This document shows, piece after piece, positions 1 through 8,910 of a DNA stretch of 64,000 bases (within the stretch, counting starts at the first letter, position 1; each line of letters begins with the position of its first letter). Source of the stretch: Mycolicibacterium gilvum. Lineage in GTDB: Bacteria > Actinomycetota > Actinomycetes > Mycobacteriales > Mycobacteriaceae. Below the pieces are notes generated by a model that was not told the DNA's origin, made no database searches, and saw only the letters and a program-made list of their open reading frames with translations. Made by a program: the position numbers and the translations under genes. Location: NCBI RefSeq assembly GCF_900454025.1, contig NZ_UGQM01000001.1, positions 310,001 through 374,000 on the forward strand. The letters are read 5' to 3'.

Positions 1-355
1 TCGCAATCCTGATCGTGGTGTCGACGTGTTCGAACTGGTTGGTGGTGTCGCGCCGGATGCCGTGCAGGACATAGGTGGCGATGGCCAGCACGAAGAACGC
101 GACGACCACCGCTGCCGCGGTCAGGTTCACCGCGGTGGGCCATGCGCTCAGCTCCACGAACACGGCGAGCAGCATCGTCGCGAACGCGTACAGCAGCGCG
201 GCGCGGTGAGCGATGTCGACATACGGATGCGCGAGGTGGTCGGCGCTGGTGGCCATCTGCCGGTACTTCCACACGCCGAGTACCAGCGCCCACAGGAAGA
301 TCAGGCCGGCCGCCAGCACGGTCAGTGTCGTGTCGATCCCGAGTGCTGCATCCAT
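1..355 (-). CDS. Conserved membrane protein, C-terminus cut by window edge
   Basis: The visible 118 residues begin with MDAALGIDTTLTVLAAG. They contain three hydrophobic stretches, at about residues 9-27, 53-70 and 75-95, and then a polar tail (HGIRRDTTNQFEHVD). This suggests a small integral membrane protein with a short cytosolic end. The gene reads leftward and leaves the window before a stop codon. It lies behind hsp20 on the same strand but is separated from it by a strong hairpin, so it probably has its own transcription signals. By position it may correspond to the small conserved gene beside hsp in M. tuberculosis (Rv0250c); that is a synteny inference. Function unknown. Confidence 0.6.
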   Translation of the reverse strand, partial: MDAALGIDTTLTVLAAGLIFLWALVLGVWKYRQMATSADHLAHPYVDIAHRAALLYAFATMLLAVFVELSAWPTAVNLTAAAVVVAFFVLAIATYVLHGIRRDTTNQFEHVDTTIRIA

Positions 356-384
356 GGTCTGAGCAGAGTATCGGCATCGACGCG

Positions 385-419
385 AAGAGCCGGTGGACCT
401 CAACGGTCCACCGGCTCTT
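385..419 (-). terminator. 15-bp perfect hairpin downstream of hsp20
   Basis: Positions 385-399 and 405-419 form a perfect 15-bp inverted repeat (AAGAGCCGGTGGACC and its complement) around a 5-nt loop. It begins 8 nt beyond the hsp20 stop codon. Only a short T run follows, as in many mycobacterial hairpin terminators without a U tract. It most likely ends hsp20 transcription. Confidence 0.7.
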
Positions 420-426
420 TCGGCGG

Positions 427-867
427 TTACCTGCTCTCGATCTCGATGCGCCGGGCCTCGGCGCCCTTGTGCGCGCCGGCGACCCGCACGGTCAGCACGC
501 CGGCCTCGTAGCCGGCAGAGACCGCGTCACCGGTGAGGTGCGAGGGCAGCGCGAAGGACCGGTGGAACGATCCGTACCGGATTTCGCTGACCTTGCGGCC
601 GTTCTTCTCCTCGGCACGCTCGTCGCGGCGCTCCCCGCGGATTACCAGGCGGCCGCGGTCGACTTCGACGGTGACGTCCTTCGCGACGTCCACACCGGGA
701 AGATCGACACGGATCACCGCGTCCTCGCCGTCGCGGTCGACCTCGACGGCGGGGTTGATCCCGGCGGCCCACTCGCCGGCGGTCGCAGGTCCGAAGAACT
801 CGCGTACGAAGCGGTCGGTGTGGGAGTTGGTCCATGCCGGCCAGTTCCGCAGTGCGACATTGCTCAT
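427..867 (-). CDS. hsp20: Hsp20 family small heat-shock protein
   Basis: This 146-residue protein is an ATP-independent holdase chaperone of the alpha-crystallin family. The alpha-crystallin domain covers roughly residues 35-130. It contains the DLPGVDV segment, the basic VIRGERRDER stretch and the closing GVLTVRV strand (the G-x-L motif). The start at 867 (MSNVALRNW) was chosen because AAGGAG lies 9 nt upstream; the in-frame ATG at 876 abuts that ribosome site with no spacing. It is divergent from nirB, as hsp (Rv0251c) is in M. tuberculosis. A hairpin follows the stop codon. The family is usually stress-induced, but no HspR or DosR operator was identified here. Confidence 0.93.
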   Translation of the reverse strand: MSNVALRNWPAWTNSHTDRFVREFFGPATAGEWAAGINPAVEVDRDGEDAVIRVDLPGVDVAKDVTVEVDRGRLVIRGERRDERAEEKNGRKVSEIRYGSFHRSFALPSHLTGDAVSAGYEAGVLTVRVAGAHKGAEARRIEIESR

Positions 868-1066
868 TGGTGTCATCTCCTTGGTCGGGACCGGCTCCGT
901 GCCGGTTCTGCCCATACAAACTTGAGTCGACCACGCTCATGTTCCTGGAATGCGTTCGCTGTCGGCGAACGGCCTCACATCAGCGGCGGCGCGGACGTGA
1001 GCACACCGTGATGGGGGCTTCACACGGGGCGACATAGAAGCAATATCGGCTCCCTAGCGTGAGGGC

Positions 1067-3625
1067 ATGGCGTCAAACTCGCACGTCGTGGTCGTCGGCC
1101 ACGGCATGGTCGGTCACCGTTTCGTCGAAGCGCTTCGCTCCCGGGACACCGAGGGAGGCTGGCGGGTCACCGTGCTCGCCGAGGAACTCGATCCGGCCTA
1201 CGACCGCGTCGGGCTCACCGGCTACACCGACCACTGGGACCGCGCGCGGCTCGCGCTGCCGGGTAACGATTACGCCGGCGACGACCTCGTCGAGGTCCGG
1301 CTCGGGCAGCGGGTAGCGGCACTGGACCCGGCCGCGAAGACGGTGACGACGGCGGACGGCACGCAGATCAACTACGACGCGCTGGTCCTGGCCACCGGCT
1401 CCTACGCGTTCGTGCCGCCGGTGCCGGGGCGCGACCTGCCCGGCTGCCACGTCTACCGCACGCTCGACGACCTCGACGCGATCCGCGCCGATGCGCAGCG
1501 CGCCCGGGAGAGCAGCCGTGCCCCCGTCGGCGTGGTGATCGGCGGCGGACTGCTGGGGCTGGAGGCCGCCAACGCGCTGCGCGGATTCGGCTTGAACGCC
1601 CATGTCGTGGAGCGCTCCGGACGCCTGATGTCCCAGCAACTCGATGAGGCGGGAGGCGCCCTCCTGGGCAGAATGATTAGCGAACTCGGCATCGCCGTGC
1701 ACACCGACGTCGGCACCGAGTCCATCAGACCCGCGCAACGGAACCGGCCGCTGAAGCGGTCGGCCGAGGACAACTCGATGCGCGTGGCGCTGAGCGACGG
1801 CACATTCATCGACGCAGGTGTCGTCGTTTTCGCCGCAGGCGTCCGTCCTCGCGATGAACTGGCCCGCGACGCGGGTCTGGAGGTCGCCGAGCGGGGCGGA
1901 GTCCTCACCGATCTGGGTTGTGTGACAAGCGATCCCGCCATCTACGCAATCGGTGAGGTGGCCGCGATCGAAGGGCGGTGCTACGGCCTGGTCGGACCGG
2001 GCTACACCAGCGCCGAGGTGGTCGCCGACCGTATCCTGGGCGGCGCGGCCGAGTTCCCCGAGGCCGACATGTCGACCAAACTGAAGTTGCTCGGCGTCGA
2101 CGTGGCGAGCTTCGGCGACGCGATGGGTGTCACCCCGAGCTGTCTCGAGGTCGCCGTCAACGATGCGGTCAACCAGACCTACGCCAAGCTCGTGCTCTCC
2201 GACGACGCCAAGACACTGCTCGGCGGGATCCTCGTCGGTGATGCGTCGGCCTACGGCGTGCTGCGCCCGATGGTCGGCGAGGAGCTTCCCGGTGACCCGC
2301 TCGCGCTGATCGCACCCGCCGGAACAGAGGGTGGGGCAACGCAGTTGGGTGTGGGCGCGTTGCCCGACGCGGCCCAGATCTGTTCGTGCAACAACGTCAC
2401 CAAAGGCGACCTCACCGGCGCGATCGCCGGCGGATGCTGCGACGTCGCCGATCTGAAGAAATGCACGCTGGCCGGCACGTCCTGCGGATCGTGTGTGCCG
2501 CTGCTCAAGCAGTTGCTCGAAGCAGAAGGCGTCGAACAGTCGAAAGCGTTGTGCGAGCACTTCTCCCATTCTCGCGCCGAACTGTTCGAGATCGTCAGCG
2601 CCACATCGATCCGGACGTTCACCGGGCTCATCGAGCGTATCGGAACCGGAAAGGGTTGCGACATATGCAAACCCGTCGTCGCATCCATCCTGGCGTCGAC
2701 CAGCTCGGAGCACATCCTCGACGGCGAGCAGGCCTCGCTGCAGGACTCCAACGACCACTTCCTGGCCAACATCCAGCGCAACGGCAGCTACTCGGTGGTT
2801 CCGCGTGTGCCCGGCGGTGACATCACCCCCGAGCACCTCATCCTGATCGGGCAGATCGCCAAGGACTTCGGTCTCTACACCAAGATCACCGGCGGGCAGC
2901 GTATCGACATGTTCGGCGCCCGGGTCGATCAACTGCCCGAGATCTGGCGCCGGCTCGTCGAGGGGGGCATGGAATCCGGTCAGGCGTACGGGAAGTCGCT
3001 GCGCACCGTCAAGAGCTGCGTGGGCAGCGACTGGTGTCGCTACGGCCAGCAGGACTCGGTGCAGATGGCGATCAACCTCGAGCTGCGCTACCGCGGCCTG
3101 CGGGCACCGCACAAGATCAAGATGGGGGTGTCCGGGTGCGCCCGCGAATGCGCCGAGGCCCGCGGCAAGGACGTCGGTGTCATCGCGACCGAGATTGGGT
3201 GGAACCTCTACATCGGAGGCAACGGCGGCATGACCCCCAAGCACGCCCAGCTGCTCGCCGGTGACCTCGACGACGAGACGCTGGTGCGCTACATAGACCG
3301 GTTCCTGATGTTCTACATCCGCACCGCCGACCGGTTGCAGCGCACCGCGCCGTGGGTCGAACAACACGGCCTGGAGCATCTGCGTGAGGTCATCTGTGAC
3401 GACTCTCTGGGTCTGGCAGCAGAATTCGAAGCGGCGGTGCAACGCCACGTCGACGGATACTCCTGTGAGTGGAAAGGCGTGCTGGAGGATCCCGACAAGC
3501 TGGCGCGCTTCGTCTCGTTCGTCAACGCCCCCGATGTCGCCGATCCGACAATCGAATTCACCGAGATCGCCGGTCGCAAGGTGCCTGCACCCGTGTCGAT
3601 CGGCATGCCGAAGGTAGGAAGGTAG
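1067..3625 (+). CDS. nirB: Assimilatory nitrite reductase [NAD(P)H] large subunit
   Basis: This 852-residue protein has the full length of the family. It reduces nitrite to ammonium in the cytosol with siroheme and a [4Fe-4S] cluster, using electrons from NAD(P)H via FAD. Order of domains: an N-terminal FAD fold (GHGMVG near residue 11), an NAD(P) fold (GGGLLG near 157), a BFD-type [2Fe-2S] region (ICSCNN near 440 to TSCGSC near 478), and the sulfite/nitrite reductase module. The siroheme cluster ligands are visible as C-x5-C (CVGSDWC, about 650) and C-x3-C (CAREC, about 692). nirD follows after 5 nt, so the two are co-transcribed. GAGGG just upstream supports the ATG. Confidence 0.97.
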   Translation: MASNSHVVVVGHGMVGHRFVEALRSRDTEGGWRVTVLAEELDPAYDRVGLTGYTDHWDRARLALPGNDYAGDDLVEVRLGQRVAALDPAAKTVTTADGTQINYDALVLATGSYAFVPPVPGRDLPGCHVYRTLDDLDAIRADAQRARESSRAPVGVVIGGGLLGLEAANALRGFGLNAHVVERSGRLMSQQLDEAGGALLGRMISELGIAVHTDVGTESIRPAQRNRPLKRSAEDNSMRVALSDGTFIDAGVVVFAAGVRPRDELARDAGLEVAERGGVLTDLGCVTSDPAIYAIGEVAAIEGRCYGLVGPGYTSAEVVADRILGGAAEFPEADMSTKLKLLGVDVASFGDAMGVTPSCLEVAVNDAVNQTYAKLVLSDDAKTLLGGILVGDASAYGVLRPMVGEELPGDPLALIAPAGTEGGATQLGVGALPDAAQICSCNNVTKGDLTGAIAGGCCDVADLKKCTLAGTSCGSCVPLLKQLLEAEGVEQSKALCEHFSHSRAELFEIVSATSIRTFTGLIERIGTGKGCDICKPVVASILASTSSEHILDGEQASLQDSNDHFLANIQRNGSYSVVPRVPGGDITPEHLILIGQIAKDFGLYTKITGGQRIDMFGARVDQLPEIWRRLVEGGMESGQAYGKSLRTVKSCVGSDWCRYGQQDSVQMAINLELRYRGLRAPHKIKMGVSGCARECAEARGKDVGVIATEIGWNLYIGGNGGMTPKHAQLLAGDLDDETLVRYIDRFLMFYIRTADRLQRTAPWVEQHGLEHLREVICDDSLGLAAEFEAAVQRHVDGYSCEWKGVLEDPDKLARFVSFVNAPDVADPTIEFTEIAGRKVPAPVSIGMPKVGR

Positions 3626-3630
3626 CCGCC

Positions 3631-3990
3631 GTGACAGTGCTCAACGAGGCGCTCAGTGGAACCGAGGTCTGGACCACGGCGTGCCGGTACGACTTCCTGA
3701 TCCCCAACCGCGGGGTCGGGGTGCTGCTGCCCGCCGGTGAGCAGGCCGCGCTGTTCCGGCTCGATGACGGCACGCTGCGCGCGGTCGGCAACATCGACCC
3801 GTTCAGCGGTGCGGCGGTGATGTCGCGCGGCATCGTCGGGGACCGCGGCGGGCGGTTGACGGTGCAGTCGCCGATCAAGAAACAGGCGTTCGCGCTCGAC
3901 GACGGCAGCTGCCTCGACAACCCGGAGTATGCGCTGCCGGTCTATGCGACGCGGATCACCGAAGACGGCGAAGTCCAGGTCGGCTCCTGA
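3631..3990 (+). CDS. nirD: Nitrite reductase small subunit
   Basis: A 119-residue GTG-start partner of NirB. It has the Rieske-like beta fold of NirD (YDFLIPNRGVGVLL, then NIDPFSG and RGIVGDRGG). As in other NirD proteins, the positions that hold the C-x-H cluster ligands of true Rieske proteins are not Cys/His (NID here), so no iron-sulfur cluster is expected. It starts 5 nt after the nirB stop codon. A longer open frame runs upstream inside nirB, but the GTG at 3631 gives the normal family start. A palindromic repeat begins 5 nt after its stop codon. Confidence 0.95.
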   Translation: MTVLNEALSGTEVWTTACRYDFLIPNRGVGVLLPAGEQAALFRLDDGTLRAVGNIDPFSGAAVMSRGIVGDRGGRLTVQSPIKKQAFALDDGSCLDNPEYALPVYATRITEDGEVQVGS

Positions 3991-3995
3991 CCATC

Positions 3996-4059
3996 CCGCC
4001 GAAATTGCATTCCAGCAGGACTTTTGCGAGTACACGCCTGCGGGGATGCAATCTCGTCG
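3996..4059. repeat. Palindromic intergenic repeat, copy 1
   Basis: The left arm CCGCCGAAATTGCATTCCAG is followed by a loop containing GCGAGTACACG and a degenerate right arm ending GGGATGCAATCTCGTCG. It matches the better-conserved copy at 4496-4560 and the split copy at 8813/10380. It lies between nirD and the ferredoxin gene, where it could act as a terminator or attenuator. Confidence 0.8.
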
Positions 4060-4121
4060 TGACCTAAGAAGGGACTTTCGGCCCCTGACGACGGGCACCC
4101 CGCGGCCCTACCGTCGGCGGT

Positions 4122-4475
4122 ATGACCTACGTGATCGGTAGCGCGTGCGTGGACATCGTCGACAAGTCCTGCGTGCAGGAGTGCCCTGCGGACTGCATCT
4201 ACGAGGGCGACCGCGCCATGTACATCAATCCGAACGAGTGTGTGGACTGCGGCGCCTGCCGCATCGCGTGCCGGGTGGACGCGATCTACTACGAGACCGA
4301 TCTGCCCGACGAGGAGCTCGCGTTCCTCGACGACAACGCCGCGTTCTTCACCACGACGTTGCCCGGCCGCGACGAGCCGCTCGGCGATCCCGGCGGTGCG
4401 GCGAAACTGGGCCGCGTCGGCGCCGACACGCCCCTGGTGGCCGCGCTACCGCCGTCGACGACCTCGCACCCCTGA
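4122..4475 (+). CDS. 7Fe/8Fe-type ferredoxin
   Basis: A 117-residue bacterial-type ferredoxin. Its first half matches the FdxA/FdxC group: CVDIVDKSCVQECPADC, then NPNECVDCGACRIACRV. The cysteine spacing fits one [3Fe-4S] or [4Fe-4S] cluster plus one [4Fe-4S] cluster. The usual CP after the last cluster cysteine is CR here. The C-terminal half (LPDEELAFLDDNAAFF onward) is an acidic to Ala/Pro-rich tail seen in longer actinobacterial members. It lies between nirBD and the siroheme-related genes, so it may feed electrons to nitrite reduction, but this is inferred only from position. It converges on the CbiX-like gene, with a palindrome between the two stop codons. Confidence 0.9.
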   Translation: MTYVIGSACVDIVDKSCVQECPADCIYEGDRAMYINPNECVDCGACRIACRVDAIYYETDLPDEELAFLDDNAAFFTTTLPGRDEPLGDPGGAAKLGRVGADTPLVAALPPSTTSHP

Positions 4476-4492
4476 CCCCTGACCCCTGACCC

Positions 4493-5233
4493 TCACCGCC
4501 GAAATTGCATTCCAGCAGGCGCGTACTCGAAAGTTCGCTGCTGGAATGCAATTTCGGCGGGACTGTCGTATCCGGCGCGCTGGAATCGACTGACGATCAA
4601 CCGTGCCACCCCGGGGTGGGTGCCCAGCGGGTCGGTCACCACATCGGCGCCGCTGTCGCGTAGCCGATCCTGGAAGAGGCCTTCCGACAGCAGATACGAC
4701 GCGACGACCACACGCCGTCCGCGCCCGCGCAGGGCGGCGACGGCGTCGGCGATGCGGGGTTCACCGGTGGCGGCGAACGCCAGTTCCACCCGCGAACCGA
4801 TGGTGGCGGACAACCAGGCCGCAGTCGTGTGCAGATCGCGCATCGCCCCGCGATCCGATGTGCCCGCCGCCGCCAGAACCACCGAATCATCAGGCCGCCA
4901 ACCGGATTCGATCAACCGGTCGACGAGTACCCGCACGAGCTGCGGGTCGGGGCCCAGCGCGCGGGTGACGGTGACGTCGGGGTGTCCGCTGGCTGTGACG
5001 TGGTCGGGGATGTCGCTGCTGACGTGATAGCCGCGGGACAGGAACGCGGGCACCAGCACCGTCGGCCGGTCCGGCGTCGCAGCGAGAAGCTCGGCGGGTG
5101 TGGGGCCGAGGACGTCGACGAACGCCACATGCACGGGCCGGTCCAGCGCCGAGGACACCTGCGCGGCGAGGTCGCCGATCAACGACACCCCGCGTCGCTT
5201 GCGGGTGCCGTGTGCGACCAGGAGCAGGCTCAT
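4493..5233 (-). CDS. Sirohydrochlorin chelatase-like protein (CbiX/SirB family)
   Basis: A 246-residue CbiX-type chelatase with two related halves. Metal-binding motifs are LLLVAHGTRK at the N-terminus and VLAAAGTSDRG at the start of the second half, where the usual His is replaced by Ala. The family inserts Fe or Co into sirohydrochlorin. Fe insertion would supply siroheme for NirB nearby. It overlaps the upstream HemD-like gene by ATGA, so the two are co-translated. The last 24 or so residues (SPAEIAFQQRTFEYAP and following) are encoded by the 65-bp palindromic repeat rather than by family sequence, so the original stop codon was probably lost when the repeat entered. Equivalent position: Rv0259c. 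Confidence 0.87.
   Translation of the reverse strand: MSLLLVAHGTRKRRGVSLIGDLAAQVSSALDRPVHVAFVDVLGPTPAELLAATPDRPTVLVPAFLSRGYHVSSDIPDHVTASGHPDVTVTRALGPDPQLVRVLVDRLIESGWRPDDSVVLAAAGTSDRGAMRDLHTTAAWLSATIGSRVELAFAATGEPRIADAVAALRGRGRRVVVASYLLSEGLFQDRLRDSGADVVTDPLGTHPGVARLIVSRFQRAGYDSPAEIAFQQRTFEYAPAGMQFRR
4496..4560. repeat. Palindromic repeat, best-conserved copy 2
   Basis: Arms CCGCCGAAATTGCATTCCAG (4496-4515) and CTGGAATGCAATTTCGGCGG (4541-4560) are perfect inverted complements. The interior contains GCGTACTCGAAAGTTCG. The whole copy lies inside the 3' end of the CbiX-like reading frame, one codon before its stop. It also sits between two convergent genes and could terminate both. Confidence 0.85.
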
Positions 5234-6372
5234 GACGCGAACGCCTCGTCGACGGGCAGCCGGTATCCACGCTTGACCACGGTCGAGACCATCTTCTTGT
5301 CGCCCAGCGCGGTGCGCAGCCGAAGCACCGCCGTCTCGACGGCGTGGGTGTCGGTGCCGCTGCCCGGCAGCGCCCTCAGCAGGTCGGTGCGCGACACCAC
5401 GGCCCCCGGTTTGAGGGCTAGCGCCCGGATCGTCGCCATCGCCGCGGGCGACAGCGCCTTGACCGTGCCGTCGACCAGCACGCAGGTGCCGCGGATCTCC
5501 AGCAGGTGGCCGGCGACCCGCACGGTGCGTGCCTGCAGGAGCGGGAGCTCGTCGGTGATGTGGCGGGCCAGCGCGCCGAGGCGCATCCGCTCGGGCGCCG
5601 AGGTCGGCACGCCCAGGCGGACCAGTGGACGCGCGGTGACGGGTCCGACGCACATCGCGTGCACCCCGTTGCGCAGCGCCGAGAGCACCTCGGCCTCCAA
5701 TCCCATCTCGGTCGCGCGCATCAGCACCGACGCCACCGCGGGCGCCGAGGTGAAGCTGACCGCATCGAATTTCTCCTCGGCGATCGCGGCGACCAGCTGG
5801 TCGAAGTCACCGTTGCGCGGCGCGGGGTGCCAGCGGTACACCCGGATCGGCACGACTTCGGCTCCGGCGGCCCGCAATTCGTCGAGGAACTCGGGGAACG
5901 GATCCCAATCGGCGGTGGCCCCGTGCAGCTGCACCGCGATCCGCATCCCGGCGATACCGCCCTCGACCAGGTAGTGCAGCACTTCGCGGGAAGACTCCGA
6001 CTCCGGTGACCACTCCTCGGGCAGGCCCGCGGCGCGCAGCGCGCCGGTGGCCTTCGGGCCGCGGGACACGATCCGGGCCCGGCTCAGTGCGGCGGTCAGC
6101 TCGGCGTCCATGCCCCAGCCGTCGGCGGCGGCGATCCAGCCGCGGAAGCCGATCCCGGTGGTCGCGATCACGATGTCAGGGGGTGTTTCGATCAGCGACT
6201 GCGTGCGCTGACGCAGTTCGTCGTCGTCGGGGAGTGGCACCATCTCGATTGCCGCGGCGCTGGTCACCGTCGCGCCTCGGCGACGCAGCAGCGCGGCCAG
6301 TTCGTCGGCGCGCCGCGCGGAGGTGACCGCAACCCGGAATCCGGTGAGCGGCGCCCAGTCCGGATCACTCAT
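5230..6372 (-). CDS. HemD-like domain fused to OmpR-type winged helix (transcriptional regulator)
   Basis: A 380-residue protein. Residues 1 to about 265 resemble uroporphyrinogen-III synthase (FRVAVTSARRADELAALL; later DAVSFTSAPAVASVLM). Residues about 275-378 form an OmpR/PhoB-type effector domain (LSPAAMATIRALALKPGAVV ... RLRTALGD ... VVKRGYRL). The combination suggests either uro'gen-III synthesis for siroheme or a regulator that senses a tetrapyrrole or nitrogen signal. The Rv0260c homologue is generally annotated as a regulator. The ATG at 6372 was preferred over an in-frame GTG at 6378. It precedes the CbiX-like gene with a 4-nt overlap. The narK-type gene present beside it in M. tuberculosis is absent. 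Confidence 0.87.
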   Translation of the reverse strand: MSDPDWAPLTGFRVAVTSARRADELAALLRRRGATVTSAAAIEMVPLPDDDELRQRTQSLIETPPDIVIATTGIGFRGWIAAADGWGMDAELTAALSRARIVSRGPKATGALRAAGLPEEWSPESESSREVLHYLVEGGIAGMRIAVQLHGATADWDPFPEFLDELRAAGAEVVPIRVYRWHPAPRNGDFDQLVAAIAEEKFDAVSFTSAPAVASVLMRATEMGLEAEVLSALRNGVHAMCVGPVTARPLVRLGVPTSAPERMRLGALARHITDELPLLQARTVRVAGHLLEIRGTCVLVDGTVKALSPAAMATIRALALKPGAVVSRTDLLRALPGSGTDTHAVETAVLRLRTALGDKKMVSTVVKRGYRLPVDEAFAS

Positions 6373-6492
6373 GCCCACTGTCTATTCAGCCCGTGTTTCG
6401 GGGTGATTAACCAGCGGTTGCGCGGCTGTGTCGCGCCCGCTCAGGCTGTGAACTTGCGTTCACCGCGGGCAGGCGCCCGCTGTGAGATCGCC

Positions 6493-7044
<552 letters not shown>

Positions 7045-7067
7045 CTACCAGCGTCGGACGGAATCCG

Positions 7068-7964
7068 TCAGGACTCGAACGGACGGCGCGGACGCGACCA
7101 GTGCAACCGGACCGTCTGGCCGGGCCGGGCCTGGGCGATCTTGTCGACGTCGTCGTCGGTGACGACCCCGATCACCGGGTAACCGCCCGTCACGGGGTGG
7201 TCGGGGCCCAGGATCACCGGGAATCCGTTGGGCGGGACCTGGATCGCGCCGCGCGTGGCCCCCTCGCTGGGCAGCTGGCGGTCGGGCCGCCGGTACTCCA
7301 GCGGCATACCGACCAGCCGCATCCCGACCCGGTCACTGCGGTTGGTCACCTGCCAGTTGGTGCGTATCAACACGTCGGGGTCGACGAACCAGTCGTCGCG
7401 CGGCCCGGGGACGACCTTGAGCTCGAGCAGGTCGCCGTCGATCGCCGCGACGGGGGCCTGGTCCAGTTCGGGGAAGTCGTCGGTGTGCGCCCCGACGGGA
7501 AGCACGTCGCCGGCGCGCAGCGGCACCGGTCCGATCGCCGACATCACGTCGTAGCTGCGCGATCCGAGGACAGGGCTCACGTCGATCCCGCCGCGCACCG
7601 CCAGATAGGACCGCAGCCCCGCCCGCGGCGGTGCCAGCGAGATCACCTCGCCGTCGTGGGCGTGGTGAATGCTGTTGGTGCCGAACGGAACACCGTTGAC
7701 CGACGGGTTGGTGTCGGCGCCGGTGACCGCGATCGCGACGCCTTCGCCGTTGCCGCCGTGCACTCTGGCGGTGAATCCGCCGAGGGTGACCTCGACCGTG
7801 GCGCGGTCGTCGGGGTTGGCGACCAGACGGTTGGCCAGGGTGTGGGCGCGTCGGTCCGCGGCGCCCGAGCGGGTCACGCCGATGTGCGACAGACCGGGTC
7901 TGCCGAGGTCCTCGACGAGCGCCAGCGGCCCCGGCTGCAGGATCTCCAGCGTGACCGCACTCAT
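7068..7964 (-). CDS. pxpC: 5-oxoprolinase subunit C
   Basis: A 298-residue protein of the allophanate-hydrolase subunit-2 fold (biotin-dependent carboxylase-like). It begins [20 protein letters not shown] and contains [19 protein letters not shown] and GGYPVIGVV. With PxpA and PxpB it hydrolyses 5-oxoproline to glutamate in an ATP-dependent reaction. The start at 7964 overlaps the pxpB stop codon by 4 nt, so the two are translationally coupled. No pxpA gene is present in the window. Equivalent of Rv0263c. Confidence 0.93.
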   Translation of the reverse strand: MSAVTLEILQPGPLALVEDLGRPGLSHIGVTRSGAADRRAHTLANRLVANPDDRATVEVTLGGFTARVHGGNGEGVAIAVTGADTNPSVNGVPFGTNSIHHAHDGEVISLAPPRAGLRSYLAVRGGIDVSPVLGSRSYDVMSAIGPVPLRAGDVLPVGAHTDDFPELDQAPVAAIDGDLLELKVVPGPRDDWFVDPDVLIRTNWQVTNRSDRVGMRLVGMPLEYRRPDRQLPSEGATRGAIQVPPNGFPVILGPDHPVTGGYPVIGVVTDDDVDKIAQARPGQTVRLHWSRPRRPFES

Positions 7965-8716
7965 GGCTTCAGCTCCGTCGAATCGCTCCTCGCGTCCGCT
8001 GTGCCTGAATCGCTCCTCGCGTCCGCGGTGCCTGTTTCGCTCCTCGCGTGCGCGGTCTGAAACTGCACCCACGTGCCCGGGGGCAGCAGCGCCGGATTTT
8101 CGCGGTCGATGTCCCACAGCACCGCCGAGGTGCGGCCGATCAGCTGCCATCCGCCGGGGGATTCGCGTGGGTAGATGCCGCTGAACTCGCCGGCCAACCC
8201 GACCGAGCCGACGGGCACCCTGGTACGCGGCTCGGCTCGGCGCGGGACGGCGAGTCGCTCGTCGCCGCCCACCAGGTAGGCGAAACCCGGTGCGAATCCG
8301 CTGAAGCCGACCCGCCACATCTGACCCGTGTGTGCGGCGACGACCTCGTCCACACTCAAGCCGGTGAGCCGGGCCACCTCGTCGAGGTCCTCACCGTCGT
8401 ACACGACGTCGATGACGACGTCGGCCGTCGCGGGGGCGACCGCGTCGGCGGCGGCCTCGTCGGTCATCTGCAGTCCGGCCAGCCGTTGCCGGGTCGGTGC
8501 CAGGTACCGGCTCCCCGCCAGCTTCACCAGAATCGTCCGCGCCGCCGGGACGATGTCGACGGCGCCGGGCAGATCGGCACCGCGCACCACCTCGATCCAC
8601 GCCAGTACCTCTGCGCTGCTGTCGAACTCGAGCAGCAGCGCCCGATCGCCGTAATCCAGAATCCGCCGTACGCCCCCGGTGCGCACTGTGTCGATCGCAT
8701 CCGCAGTCACGCTCAT
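7961..8716 (-). CDS. pxpB: 5-oxoprolinase subunit B (with repeat-derived C-terminus)
   Basis: A 251-residue protein of the allophanate-hydrolase subunit-1 (KipI) fold. It begins with a GDRALLLEF strand near residue 22 and has the conserved [11 protein letters not shown] and [15 protein letters not shown] ([14 protein letters not shown]) segments, then [15 protein letters not shown]. It partners PxpC in 5-oxoproline cleavage. After the domain ends near WVQFQTA there is an odd tail of about 27 residues made of a 9-residue repeat (GTADARSDS) encoded by three 27-bp direct repeats. The tail is not part of the normal family and may vary between strains. Confidence 0.92.
   Translation of the reverse strand: MSVTADAIDTVRTGGVRRILDYGDRALLLEFDSSAEVLAWIEVVRGADLPGAVDIVPAARTILVKLAGSRYLAPTRQRLAGLQMTDEAAADAVAPATADVVIDVVYDGEDLDEVARLTGLSVDEVVAAHTGQMWRVGFSGFAPGFAYLVGGDERLAVPRRAEPRTRVPVGSVGLAGEFSGIYPRESPGGWQLIGRTSAVLWDIDRENPALLPPGTWVQFQTAHARSETGTADARSDSGTADARSDSTELKP
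7980..8060. repeat. Three tandem 27-bp repeats inside the pxpB 3' end
   Basis: Units at 7980-8006, 8007-8033 and 8034-8060 share the core TCGCTCCTCGCGTCCGC. The first two differ at one base and the third is more diverged. The period is a multiple of three, so copy-number change would lengthen or shorten PxpB by nine residues without a frameshift. Confidence 0.9.
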
Positions 8717-8812
8717 GAACCAAAGCTACCGCCGGGTAAGTTGGAAAGCTCGGGCTCGGACAAACCTCTCTGACTCTTGCCAGAGCGTCCTTACCGATGG
8801 CTCAAAATCCCT

Positions 8813-8861
8813 CCGCCGAAATTGCATTCCGGCAGGCACGCACTCGCACTTTTCCTGCTGG
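8813..8861. repeat. Palindromic repeat copy 3, left part (split by IS)
   Basis: The left arm CCGCCGAAATTGCATTCC and the loop are followed by the start of the right arm (CCTGCTGG). The arm then breaks at 8861 and resumes at 10362, with TGG present on both sides. Confidence 0.85.
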
Positions 8862-8910
8862 CCCTCTTTGCCACGCTCGTTGTGAGTCAGTGGGAGTCAG
8901 TGCGAAGGGG

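Noticed and set aside
1073..3448. A 791-codon open frame antisense to nirB
   Set aside because: It mirrors nirB codon structure in GC-rich DNA, has no recognisable domain and is expected by chance; nirB motifs are unambiguous.
4469..4492. CCCCTGA heptamer repeats before the CbiX-like stop codon
   Set aside because: A short three-copy tract in noncoding DNA between convergent genes, with no evidence of function.
7980..8060. Possible short CRISPR-like array (three 27-bp repeats)
   Set aside because: The units are directly adjacent with no spacers and are in frame within pxpB, so it is a coding minisatellite.
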